Source of the DNA: Balanoglossus misakiensis
Lineage: Eukaryota; Hemichordata
DNA: 64,000 nt
Assembly: GCA_040954595.2 (NCBI GenBank)
Contig: CM082576.2
Location: forward strand, 16,802,001 to 16,866,000
Direction: 5' to 3'
Below are positions 49,328-59,944 of the stretch, piece by piece. Each line of letters opens with the position of its first letter. The first letter of the stretch is position 1. A program made the position numbers and the translations under genes. Under the pieces are notes generated by a model. The model worked only from the letters and a program-made list of their open reading frames with translations, did no database searches and had not been told where the DNA came from.

Positions 49328-49594
49328 GGATCATTTCACGGTTATCGGCGCCATCTTGAACGGGGGGCAAATGGCGGCTGTTTCGACGCATGTGGCGTCC
49401 ATTGTTGTCATTAGAGCAAACACGGAAGTGTCGTCTCTTAGCAGCTCCTGCCACTTTTCGAAATTTTCCTGAAATTGGTCAACTTTTTTCAATCACAACA
49501 GGTAAATTAACTCGGAAAGTTGTATCAAATACCAAAACTTTCCAAATTTATTACTGTCATCCTGTTTTACGCGATTTATCCAACTTGTAATCGT
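49328..49594 (+). repeat. Left TIR of the THAP/YqaJ element
   Basis: Inverse of 54473-54742, with the same GGCGCCATCTTGAACGGGG, GGCGGCTGTTTCGACGCATG, ACACGGAAGTGTCGTCTC and CGCGATTTATCCAACTTG blocks. Confidence 0.95.
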
Positions 49595-49954
49595 GCTGCA
49601 GATAACACGTAATAGCACCACTGCATAGTTAACCACTATAAATAAACACAATCCGTCGACGATCATTTTACGGGACACATTTAGATCAATCCCCGTAATT
49701 TACAAAATGTGATTGCCAAATTCTTAAATTTATTTTGTTACTAATAAAAATGAACTTAACTTTATAGTTGCTTTTGATTTACTCATACCAAAACTTATGC
49801 CTATCATGCAGACGTCTGTAATGGACAGATCGCTCAAAATTCAATCCCCAGACTATGGGACAATTAAAGTATACATTTTTTTTTAATTTTGTGCTTTAGA
49901 CAGGTCTGTGACTAGCTCATTAGGAAAGCCAGTGCTGATAGGTAGTCTGTCAAC

Positions 49955-51317
49955 ATGCCAGGTGGAGACCGCTGTTGCATTGAGGGTTGTTTCAATGACA
50001 GGAGATATCCTGAGAGGCAGATCTTAAGGAATCACGTTGTAGTCTTGCGATTTCACAAGTTACCAACTACTAATGAGGAACTGAGAAAGCAGTGGATCTC
50101 CAGAATTTCTAGAGGAAGGGTTGATTTTGTACCTGGACCAGGCGTTCGAGTTTGCTCCAATCATTTTGTTGATGGAGAGCCCACCAAAGCGAACCCTTTC
50201 CCCTCTCTATTTCTGTCAACATCGCTGGCGAGATACCAGACTTCACCGAGAAAGAGGAGGGTAGTAGAGAAAAGATGTGACACTAATACTAATAACAATA
50301 ATTACACCAATGTATATGTAGAGCAGCCAGTTTGTGATCAACAGGACCAGAGAACTATAAAAATATGTACGGCTTCAGAACAATTAACTAGAGATTCGGA
50401 TGTTCATTTTTACACTGGTCTAAAGAATTGTGCAGCGTTTGAGGGGGTTTTCAATTATTTAGCACCCAAAGCAGCAAACATGCAATATTGGAAGGGGGAA
50501 AAACAGACCGTCAAAGAAATACCCAAAAGATACACAGTTTCAAATCCATCTACTTTTAATAGGCCTGGTCCTTCGAGAAAACTTACTTTGCCACAGGAAT
50601 TGCTTCTTGTTATGATGCGTCTTCGTTTAGCTTTATTAATTCCCGATCTTTCTTTTCGTTTCAAGATTGCTGAAGGCTTAGTTAATTTTTATTACATGGA
50701 TCAAATTAATGAGTAGGGAACTTGGTTGGCTGATTATATGGCCAACCAAGCAAGCAATCAAAGATCATTTACCAGAATGTTTTCGACGATTTTATCCGAA
50801 AGTAAGAAGTATTATAGACTGCACTGAAATATTTATCGAAAAGCCATCATGTTTACAGCTTCAAGCTAAATTTTGGTCAGAATACAAACATCACTGTACT
50901 GTTAAATTCTTAGTTAGTATAACTCCAAATGGTTTAATTTCATTTATTTCTGTGGCATATGGGGGTAGGGCATCTGATAAATTTATTGTAAGAAATAGTA
51001 AATTTTACACGCTTCTGGAACCATATGATCAATTATTAGCTGATAGGGGGTTTAAGATCAAAGATGACTTGACGGTTCAACAGGTCCAATTAGCAATTCC
51101 ATCAAGTGCTACTAAAGGCCTACCTATGACAAGTGTAGCGGTGGCAGAAACATCAAAGATAGCCAATGTAAGGATTTATGTTGAACAGGCCATTGGCCGA
51201 ACAAAACACTTCCGTATTTTAACAAATCAACTTCCTGTAACCTTAATTCCAATCATCAATGATATAATCAAAACCTGTTGTGCTCTCTGTAATCCGTCTG
51301 AACCTCTGTGTGAATAA
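49955..51317 (+). pseudogene. THAP-domain DDE transposase, one frameshift
   Basis: The N-terminal THAP zinc finger (CCIEGCFN, then VRVCSNHF and an ANPFPSLF end) binds DNA, probably the TIRs. A linker follows, then an HTH-like LTLPQELLLVMMRLRL region and a DDE_Tnp_4 (HARBI1/IS5-like) catalytic domain with Asp in SIIDCTEIF, Asp in LLADRGFKI and Glu in VEQAIGRTKHFR; all three catalytic residues are present. The first frame ends at 50716; the second runs from before 50709 to 51317. The break coincides with a T5 run (50686-50690), where one extra T would explain it, so a sequencing or recent error is possible. Without it the protein would be about 450 residues. Confidence 0.9.
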
Positions 51318-51597
51318 TAAAAATAAACCAATATATACTTGTGAAACCTTCTTCTATAGTTTAATTCAATACATTTTATTTCTATCGATTAATCACATCT
51401 TATATGGTAATTCATTATGAGAAGTCACTACTTCTATAACAATCCTCTGGTAAGAAAAAAAAATCCTCCAGATTTAGAAACATATGAAACCAGACAAAAA
51501 TTCACATAGTAAAATACAAGCTTACACACCATTTGAATTGAACATACACAGGTTATATTGAATTTGTATGTATACACACAAGAAAACTATACAATTT

Positions 51598-53135
51598 TCA
51601 TGTCAACGTACAGTTTAAACATACCCAATCATCATCTGTGATTTTACTTCTTCCGACACATCCCCAGTGGTACCATAACAAACACATCATGCATTGTACA
51701 CTGTTTTCCTTTTCATCATCAAACTCGCCTTCTTCTAAGATTACTCCATTACATGGAGGGCAAAAGAACATTTCTCTAAACCCTAACAATACTCTAGCCA
51801 TGTGTGATTTATAGAAATTACAGAGATTTAACTGAACCTTTTCCCAATATTCATGGTCAAATTCAATCACTTGAATCAATGGTCTGCCAACTGGAGTCCA
51901 AACTACAAAGTAACATTTATCACATTGTGTGATTGCCATTTGCCCTTGTATTTGAGTATAATACTTGTGGGATTTCTTCAACTGAATTTGGTCACCATTT
52001 TTCCCCAGAAAGTCTGTTTCATTCCATCCCTCATCAATACTCTTATCCCTTATAGAATAGGGGCACTTACATTTAACGCAGGCATTAGAACAACACTGAC
52101 AAACAGCAACAGCATCAGGTGATGTAGCAAGATATGGAAAACGTTCATGGACAACAAGCCCAGTATTTTTGAGCCTAAAGTTCTGATGTCTACCTGCGAT
52201 TTCCCGTTCTAATGCAAGCTTGGCGTCTTGTTCATGTAAAATCCCCCATTTTATAGCAGGAACATGATTTAGGGATTTCACGGCTAAAAGACGAGATATC
52301 AACTTTGTTGTTGAGCATGGCTTACCAGGATGTTTGGAAATGCTTTCCATTTTAGTAAAGACATCGTGGAAAGTGGACGAAGTCAGTCTTCCAGCCCTCT
52401 GTTTGTACCACTCCCCACATTTGTCTTGCTCCATAGTAGCTTTTGCTATATCATGAATATTATCCCGACCCACAGTTGAGTGCAGTGTTTCTAGAAATCC
52501 ACTGATCATTGTTGTCTCATCTCCCCTGTGATTGTTGGCATATATTTGAGCTTGTTTTTGAACTGACTGTGGCAAATGATTATTTGTTGTTGTAAACTTT
52601 GGAAAGGCTTTGTAAACTACCGCATTAGATTCGACAAGTTTCCATTTTGATAAGAAGGACGACACGTGTACATCAGTAACCTTTCTTTCATTTTCCCTTC
52701 TTGGGTCAAATTGTGTTTTCATTTGTGAATTAATGTTAAAGTCCCCACTTTCGGTTCGTGCACTTTGTTTGATTACCATACTACTGACTTTTTCGGGTAA
52801 TACATCTCTCAAAGTTTTGTCATTCCACTCACAAGGTATGTCTGTACAGGTTGGGTCATTAAAATTCATCAGTGTTGCGTGCTCCATTTTCTACAAAACC
52901 CCCATAACATGATTGCATGCTTGTGAGTACCCAGCAGTGCATCCACACCAGGCCCCAAGAACTTTTCCGTCATTCTGTAAAACAAGCCAAACAGGCCACA
53001 GCTGATCCCTCACTCGCTGTGATGGTGATACAGTAGATTTCACCAGAACCCTATCATTGGCAATGCTGTGGTGAAATATTGTACCTACAAATCCACTAGC
53101 AAAATATGAATATGCTTTGTACGTTTTATATTTAA
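51598..53135 (-). pseudogene. SWIM-YqaJ-PHD protein of the transposon
   Basis: The upstream part ends with a SWIM zinc motif (WCGCTAGYSQACNHV, CxCx7CxH), followed by an in-frame TAG at about 52891 and then a 429-codon frame (52887-51598). That frame holds a YqaJ/lambda-exonuclease-like nuclease (RAGRLTSSTFHDVF, WGILHEQDAK, LATSPDAV, KCKCPYS, YYTQIQGQM) and a C-terminal PHD finger (CPPC, CMMC, WYHWGC, CLNC). The family usually has E-x-K before CPYS; here Glu is Lys, so nuclease activity is doubtful. It may process ends or single strands during transposition. The SAP segment at 53445-53807 is the N-terminus of the same protein. Confidence 0.88.
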
Positions 53136-53447
53136 GCAATAAAACACCCCCAGCCATGGTATATCACAAGATTTTGACCAGTTCACGACATATACGCACG
53201 AGCGATAGCGAGTGCGTATATGGAGTTGAACTGGTCAAAATCGAGTGGTATACCATAGCTGGGGGTGTTTTATTGCTATTATATTATGCCAGTATATTGA
53301 AACTTTGCATAAAACATTTTAAAAAGGCATTTTCTTTAACTATGATATATGACTGTGGTATATGGCTAATATATCACGGTCACGTGTCATGTCTCGACCA
53401 ATCAAATAGCGTGATTTACACCATCAATATACTGGTACAATATAATT
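53136..53447. mobile_element. Palindromic insertion splitting the YqaJ-partner gene
   Basis: 53136-53276 is a hairpin with arms of about 65 bp (GCAATAAAACACCCCCAGC... and its inverse) around GAGCGATAGCGAG. Next to it, ATTATGCCAGTATATTGA (53283-53300) is the inverse of TCAATATACTGGTACAAT (about 53424-53441). Coding similarity stops at its right edge (HTYIG) and resumes at its left edge (KYKTYKAYSYF), so one or two MITEs have inserted in the coding region. Confidence 0.75.
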
Positions 53448-53807
53448 TCCAATATATGTATGGTCAAACTCTTTCTTTTCTAAAATAAATGAAAACACAC
53501 TACTTAAATCTAACTTAGGCCATTTCCTGACATCATTTATCCACATGTGATCTGGTATAGTTATAGGGTCATCGATTTCTAGTTCTTTTAAGCGACACAT
53601 ATACTTTTTCTGTAATTTTTGTTTAAGTTCAAATTCTGACAATTTTACAGGAACAGACTGATCAGTGGCAACAAAGGCTCTGGCCACTAATTCTGGCTTT
53701 GAACCTGTTGTGCCAATACCTCTGACAGACAGAAAATATTTCAGTTCGCCAACTGACTTCTGGGAGAGGTCTTCATATGTATTCCCTACATCTTTCTGAC
53801 TAGCCAT
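53445..53807 (-). pseudogene. SAP-domain N-terminus of the transposon nuclease protein
   Basis: Starts at MASQKDVGNTYEDL. A SAP motif (LSQKSVGELKYFLSVRGIG, then GSKPELVARAF) binds DNA. After it comes a Lys/Glu-rich linker and DPITIPDHMWINDVRKWP, ending at FDHTYIG, where the palindromic insertion interrupts it. It continues in the SWIM segment at 53135. Confidence 0.82.
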
Positions 53808-54472
53808 AGTCTTCAACAATCAACAACTATTCTATGTTCTAGCTATTCTGTTGAATTGAAAAAAAACATATACATATGTCACTTTGCTTTCTTTTAGTCC
53901 ACTGACTCAACAAACTCACTGGTGACTAAAGAAAATTATCTACATGTACACTACATGCATAGGTATAGGGAAATCCTCAAAATGACTCAAAGCATTTTAA
54001 AATTCGGTTTGTTTGAGGGCAAACTTAGTTCACACATACGCACATATATTATACATATGCAATAATGTATTTTATTACACCAAAGTGACTTTGAAAAGCT
54101 ACACTTCAAATCCAATCAGACATCAACAGAGTCCAGATATCCATTTCATGTTTGCTTACCTCTTGCTCTACGCTGCAAACCTATCTAGTCTTTTTGAATC
54201 TATACTCATGTACAACTGGCTATGATATACAACCTCTACGAATAGTATGCTCTGTCTATCTGCTACAACTGCAGCACTGGCCTGTCGATCGCGGTAGCAA
54301 ACGTAGTATAAATCTGTCACGCTCATATTTTTGGATACAAGATAATGTAACGTTTAAATCATTACCTCTCCAAGTGTTGATGGTTAAAATAATCAATTCT
54401 TTATATCCAATTGTGTCCGGAAAGATCGTGACTACTTTTGTACCTACCGCCATTACCGACCACTGTACAGTG

Positions 54473-54742
54473 ACGATTACAAGTTGGATAAATCGCGTAA
54501 AAAAGGATGACAGTAATAAATTTGGAAAGTTTTGGTATTTGATACAACTTTCCGAGTTAATTTACCTGTTGTGATGGAAAAAAGTTGACCAATTTCAGGA
54601 AAATTTCGAAAAGTGGCAGGAGCTGCTAAGAGACGACACTTCCGTGTTTGCTCTAATGACAACAATGAAGGACGCCACATGCGTCGAAACAGCCGCCATT
54701 TGCCCCCCGTTCAAGATGGCGCCGATAACCGTGAAATGATCC
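54473..54742 (-). repeat. Right TIR of the THAP/YqaJ element
   Basis: Inverse of 49328-49594; ends GTGAAATGATCC followed by the AT target duplication. Confidence 0.95.
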
Positions 54743-54744
54743 AT

Positions 54745-55987
54745 TAAGAGTAAGAAAGAGAAATCAAAATGACCTTGGGAGAAGAAAAAAAACAGATGAC
54801 GAGAAGATATTTGACCCCAGGCCGCCATAACAAACTCACAATAATTTCACTTTTTTTTCCAAGGCCATATCCGAGAGAGTGTGCCGGTTTCACAGACGGA
54901 AGATGTAGAGTTCGAAAATTGTTATATGGCAACACTCAAATCTCAAGGGTATTTAATTTTGTATGCTTACTTTAATTTTTTTTAATTTTACGACATTCTT
55001 ACCAGTACTGTACTGTGATGTTCAGATTAAAAAAAAAAGTTCGATAATTCGTCAGCGCCGCGCCCTGTCGATTGTGAGTGAGCAATAAAAACACGAACAA
55101 TTTGTAAAATTGCTCTTAGAGGGCGCTTTATCAAGTACACGCTTACGTTGTTTTGACCACGCAAAGAAGAATTTTAGACCTCTTCGATGTCTTGAAATAT
55201 CCACCTCCTTATTATGTTTTCACCAAGAGTTCAACCACAAAATAAGAGAGAGGAATAAAATTGACCACTATAAAAATTAAGGTAATTGCTAAACTGAATG
55301 AAAATGAAAGTAAACTCTTTAGCCGAGTTTATGTTTTTGAGAAAGGGACAGATGTGAGAGGAAGATGAACAACCTTGCATTGGAATATTCTCAGATGATT
55401 TTCTAATAAAAGAAAGAATAAGCGAAAGTTGCTCTGTGTTTGTTTAGCATATTTTTAAATAAATGTAATGTCTTGTTCAAATCCCTGAAGCGTGATGAAA
55501 TCCACGAATTCATTTGTCAACAATAACAATCACCGTTACACACATACTGGGTGTGTTGACAACCGGAGTACTGGGTATATTAGCATACGGTTTGGAGTAG
55601 AGCAAGACATATCATTTGCTACAAAGTTAAAAATTACTGAAAATAAAGCCAAAAGTTACAGCTATAAATATCCCTTTCATATAATGCATTTTTCTCTCCA
55701 TTGTCTTTTTGAAACATAAAGTATCCAAGAAATTTCTTGTAAAGATTGGTTACAGACACTGGCAAATTGCTTCAGGGTAATATTACTTAGGTTTACTTAG
55801 GTGGTGTACTGCGCGCAGGCATGCGTAGAGCCTATAGACCAAAGGGTGAAAGGGTAATCACTTTCAATTGATTTGCAAATGTGTACATGTATGAGGAAAC
55901 AGGTGTAATTTTAATGCACTGGAAAATGTCGTAAACATAACAGCAGTTAGTACCTGAGTCTAGAACATATTGCTCGAATTTCCAACA
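54745..55987. other. No gene recognised
   Basis: AT-rich DNA with short frames only. No repeat shared with the rest of the window was noticed. Confidence 0.4.
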
Positions 55988-56039
55988 ATGAACAGAATTT
56001 TTCACTTTTGGATTGTGTTCATAACAGTAGCATGTACAG
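55988..56039 (+). CDS. Candidate signal-peptide first exon
   Basis: ATG followed by a short basic start and a hydrophobic core (NRIFHFWIVFITVACT), then a strong donor (ACAG/GTATGTGA) in phase 1, the same length class and phase as the lectin first exon. No convincing partner exon was found. A frame at 57507-57680 after a TTATTCCAG acceptor would join in phase, but it is of unknown family. Confidence 0.35.
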
Positions 56040-56579
56040 GTATGTGAAGTTTTTGTTTGTAGATCACCCCGCTTTCAATTGACAAAGTGGCATAGTACTT
56101 AGGGACTTTGGCCGGGGTGGGGGTGGGTGGGTGGTGATGGGTGGGGATGGATTCATGGGAGAGGTCACCTTTTTTGAATTGGGTGATGGGGGGGGGGGTC
56201 AGAGTATCCTTTGATAGTGTGCAAGAAATGTTCTTGAATGTCGTGAGATCAGCTGATGTTTCAAGAGTATTTTTTATAAATTAATTTCTGTTTGAACAAG
56301 AACAAACACAGTGCGGTCTTTGAGTGGCGTGAATGATCAGAAATATATGCCTGCATATTAAAAGCCTATGGCTTTGTGCAACTGTGGATTTAATACATAT
56401 GTTTTTGTATGCTCAAGCAGTAACTGCAGTTTTGTTTATAGGTGGCAACAGGGATAATTGTCAGTCATAAAAACAAGTTAGCAATTCACTTGATTTCAAA
56501 TTGGACATATCCTGAACTATATATTAGTAGTTAACATGCCTAGTGGTGTATTGACTTTATTTATTGGGTAAACTGTCAT
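56040..56579. other. Low-complexity G-rich and AT-rich DNA
   Basis: G-rich runs at about 56110-56200 and nothing else recognised. Confidence 0.4.
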
Positions 56580-57130
56580 GGAGTTTCAAAAATTACAAGT
56601 TTTAAATACTACTGCTAGATTTATCATCACAGGCAGGAAACATGATCATATCTCTCCTGTATTATGAGATCTTCATTGGTTGCCTGTGAAGAAGCTAGCG
56701 CATAGACAAGGAAATTCTACGTATACTGTCTACAAGGCTTAAAGAATTTATGTACATTGTACATCTCTTAGATCATAACTCGAGCGTGACCAGGTGACCA
56801 AACAAAATTCCTAACCAGTTCAAAGTGTAATAAACAGTTCGGTGACTCTATGCATAACAATTCTGGCCTTTCTGTCCGTTTTACGCCAGTGAACAAAAGA
56901 CAGCCACGTATTACCTCAAATGCAGTTCCACCGTGACACGGAAACTCGCACCCTCAGGACGGCTCCCAAATTCCACGCGGCGTCCTCGAAAACATCCACC
57001 ATGACTTCACAAGTCCCTTCGGCAGTGTCAATCCTCAACTACCACAGTAGACAGGCACACTACGTACGGTGGGCTCCAACACTCAGCGACAATGGCAATG
57101 CGACGGCACAGCTACCAGACCAGAATCAAA
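56580..57130 (+). pseudogene. LINE reverse transcriptase remnant
   Basis: Broken frames read LQVLNTTARFIITGRKHDHISPVL, a stop, DLHWLPVKKLA and further on RTLRTAPKFHAAS. This is the order seen near the end of Jockey/CR1-like RTs (LQ..ARLI...DHITPVL..LHWLPV and later the AAP..WN region). Many stops and shifts; old copy. Confidence 0.65.
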
Positions 57131-57455
57131 TGAGCCACATAACAACATGGCACTGGGTGGCTGTTGTATGACCAAAACTAATTAACACCTGGTCACGCTT
57201 ATATGTTAAATAAAGAAACCAACATATTTACACCACGAAACAAAACAAACAATAAACTTCATCACATGATGTACCGGAACGTTGTGAATATATACCAAAG
57301 TAAGCAATAGGCAGCATCTTTATAGTGGAAAAACAAGCTTCAATGTATGTGTTTCACTGGCATCACGATCCCATTGCAAGGCTAAGGTACCAATCAAAGT
57401 CATTATAATTGCTGTACTATTTAGCAACCTGTACTGTTATCTTTTAAACATTAAA

Positions 57456-57680
57456 ATGAACAAGAACGGGCAACATTTAAAGAACGTAAATGTTTCCTTA
57501 TTCCAGAAATACTCGCACATTCCGATGTGGAGATTAGTTATCACAACAAGAAGCTTCATGTCACATGTACCTTCTGGGGCAAATATACAGTGCATTTATA
57601 TGCTCTATTTAAGGATGTACGCGCGGAACATAAAGCGGAAAACTGCGCACACTCGTCTTTTTTCCACATGACTACATTGA
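57456..57680 (+). CDS. Unassigned open frame
   Basis: The frame with NKKLHVTCTFWGKYTVHLYA and AEHKAENCAHSSFF is open across the stretch, preceded by a TTATTCCAG acceptor (exon start 57507). It ends in a stop created at the edge of a foldback MITE. No family recognised; it may be an exon, a transposon remnant or chance. Confidence 0.2.
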
Positions 57681-58013
57681 AATAGAAAAATTAAACGAGC
57701 CTTACCTGTAAGGTGAGGTTAAATAGAAATTCTACCGAGTTTTCTACAGTATTTGAGGGATTACGTGAGATAGCATTGCGACTGCGCGAACTTCAGACTT
57801 TAAAGGTCGAATGAACACATCAGACCAAAATGATAATTAATTCATCACACTAATATGATGTACATGAATACCCATAAATATGAACGCAACTGTTGGGTGG
57901 GAATGTCAATGCATGGGTGTGGCACGTAATCCCTCAAGTACTGTAGATAACTCGGTAGAATTTCTATTTAACCTCACCTTACAGGTAAGGCTCGTTTAAT
58001 TTTTCTATTCTAC
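57681..58013. mobile_element. Foldback MITE
   Basis: Inverted arms of about 90 bp: ATAGAAAAATTAAACGAGCC, TTACCTGTAAGGTGAGG, TTAAATAGAAATTCTACCGAG and TGAGGGATTACGTG at the left, with their inverse at 57925-58013. The centre is AT-rich. The target duplication is not clear. Confidence 0.88.
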
Positions 58014-58116
58014 CTCGTTATCACGTACTTTCAGGATCACGTGAGATTTTTAAAGCAACTGATGTGTGAATGAGACAACAACGCAAAGGATTTCCATGCA
58101 GATACTCAGTATATTA

Positions 58117-59041
58117 GGGACCGTTCAGTTTTTACGGCCGGGGGGGGGGCCGGCAAAATCCAGGGGGGGGGTCACTTAAATTTTGAAGTCCACAAGGGGG
58201 GGGGGGTCATCTGGTTTTTTTAAACGTTTAGGGGGGGTCACATACTTTTGCCACCGAACTTTTGCTTTTGAGTCCACAAAATTGCAGTTTCGCACCCTTT
58301 ATTTTACAAAATTTTCTAATGCCCACCCCCTTCATTCTCCGCCACATTTCATTTTTTGCTGGTTTGTCTAGTGTACCAGGGCAGAGTGCTTGCCACCCCA
58401 ACCCCACCGATGATAATATTTAACAAAGTGAATACATCAAAGGAGAATAATTGTTTAAACCATTTTGCATAACTGATAGTTTCGCGCTGCATCTTCTATA
58501 TACTAGAAGTTTTATAAATGATGTCATGACGAAGATGACGCCAAATCTTCTAACTTTGAGTGGAGTGGCAAAAAGTAAAATTGGTCCTCCCGAACATTGA
58601 GTTAATTTGCTTTTGAGTTCATTAAAATGCAACTTTGCGCTACATATTTTACAAAATTTTCTTATGTGTCCCCCTCCCACACCCACCCCCGTCACTTTTC
58701 TTGTTTTACCGATTCTAGCAACTATTGTATTGACCTGTCATTTTAATTTGTTCATAGATTTCTTTATTGCAACGATATACTATTATATATTTCAATAATA
58801 CTTTAAGAAATTTATTATTGAGGTGTGAGGAGACTCATTCCCTTTATTGCATACAGTGTACATAGGATCAGGACGGTGAATGTTTTGGGCGTGGGGGGGG
58901 GGGTCATCATATTTTTGGGTCTGTCAAAGGGGGGGGGTCACGATTTTTTGGTCATGGGTGAAGGGGGGGTCGGCCTGATTTTGAGAACCGATGACACAAA
59001 CTTGCCGGACCCCCCCCCTGCCGTAAAAACTGAACGGTCCC
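58117..59041 (-). mobile_element. Harbinger-like MITE copy D
   Basis: 925 bp with GGGACCGTTCAGTTTTTACGGC ends and TTA on both sides (58114-58116 and 59042-59044). Reverse orientation to copies A and B; same internal blocks and homopolymer runs. Confidence 0.92.
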
Positions 59042-59091
59042 TTAATACATTTCAACAAAATAAATAAGTACAAACACTATTATACTTGCAA

Positions 59092-59900
59092 TCACATTAT
59101 ACTTTCCACAGGAATAAACTTACGCTTAGCAGCAGAAGTAGCTGCCGCTCTAGTGCTATGAGGTTTAAATATATTTACATCAATACCGGATCGGATCATA
59201 ACTATTTTGATCCAACGACTAATCGTATCACGAGATACCCTCTTATGAGGTTTTACATAACTAATCAATAATTTAGATACTCTTTGGTTCTTTCTAAATA
59301 TGTCGACATAGTATGAACTACACACAGTCTCTTATCTGGCGGGTAAGCTTTCAGCTTAATAACTGATACAGTATAACCAGGTCTACTTTGTTTTACATGA
59401 CTATCACTTACAAATGTATATGATGATTTACAATTTATATCCAACATGTGAATTGACTGAACTCGTTGAGCACTAACCAGTGCTATGAGCATAACAAGTT
59501 TAAGTGTCAACTCTTTCAATGTCAATGTTCTTATTGGAGAAAGTTTTTGAAGGTAAGTCAATACAAATTTCACATCCCATACTTCAGTATATCAGGGGAG
59601 AGCTGGTCTCATCTGGAAAACTCCCTTCCTGAACCGACTAACAAGAGGATGAGCTCCAAATATACAATTTCCAATTGGAGAAATAATAGTAGATAAAGCA
59701 CAGCGTGCTGTGTTCAAAGCACTATATCCACATCCCTGATCATATTGAGTAGTAAGAAATTCAATAGCTAGTTCTATAGGTGGTTGAAATGGACTAATCT
59801 TCCTTTGGTCACAGAAACGAATCCATCTGTCAATGTAGCATTTATATTGTTTCTGGGTGCCTGTCCGCCATGATGCAAGGATGATACTGGATAGTCCAGG
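59092..59900 (-). pseudogene. Tyrosine recombinase pseudogene (DIRS- or Crypton-like)
   Basis: The core-binding domain (ILASWRTGTQKQYKCYIDRW, GYSALNTARCALS, HPLVSRFRKGVFQMRP) is followed by an in-frame TGA (59592-59594), then the catalytic domain with the first Arg in SAQRVQSIHMLDI and the H-x-x-R in FKPHSTRAAATSAAK. The frame shifts between 59280 and 59325, and the sequence stops before the Tyr nucleophile. Such recombinases insert DIRS-like retrotransposons and Cryptons through circular intermediates. No linked RT was seen, so the class is open. MITE copy D lies directly next to its 3' end. Confidence 0.85.
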
Positions 59901-59944
59901 AGCTAGGTGCCGTTAATCAGAATTTTCGGTGAGGAAGGTTTGAG

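Larger units (their letters stand above)
49328..54742 (+). mobile_element. ISL2EU-like DNA transposon with two genes
   Basis: 5415 bp. Terminal inverted repeats of about 267 bp (49328-49594 and 54473-54742) start GGATCATTTCACGGTTATCG and are nearly identical. The flanking dinucleotide AT at 49326-49327 and 54743-54744 is the target duplication. It holds a THAP-DDE transposase (+) and, convergent to it, a SAP/SWIM/YqaJ/PHD protein (-). Paired THAP transposase and YqaJ genes with AT duplication are what I recall for ISL2EU (IS4EU). Both genes are damaged, so the copy is probably inactive though recent. Confidence 0.88.
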
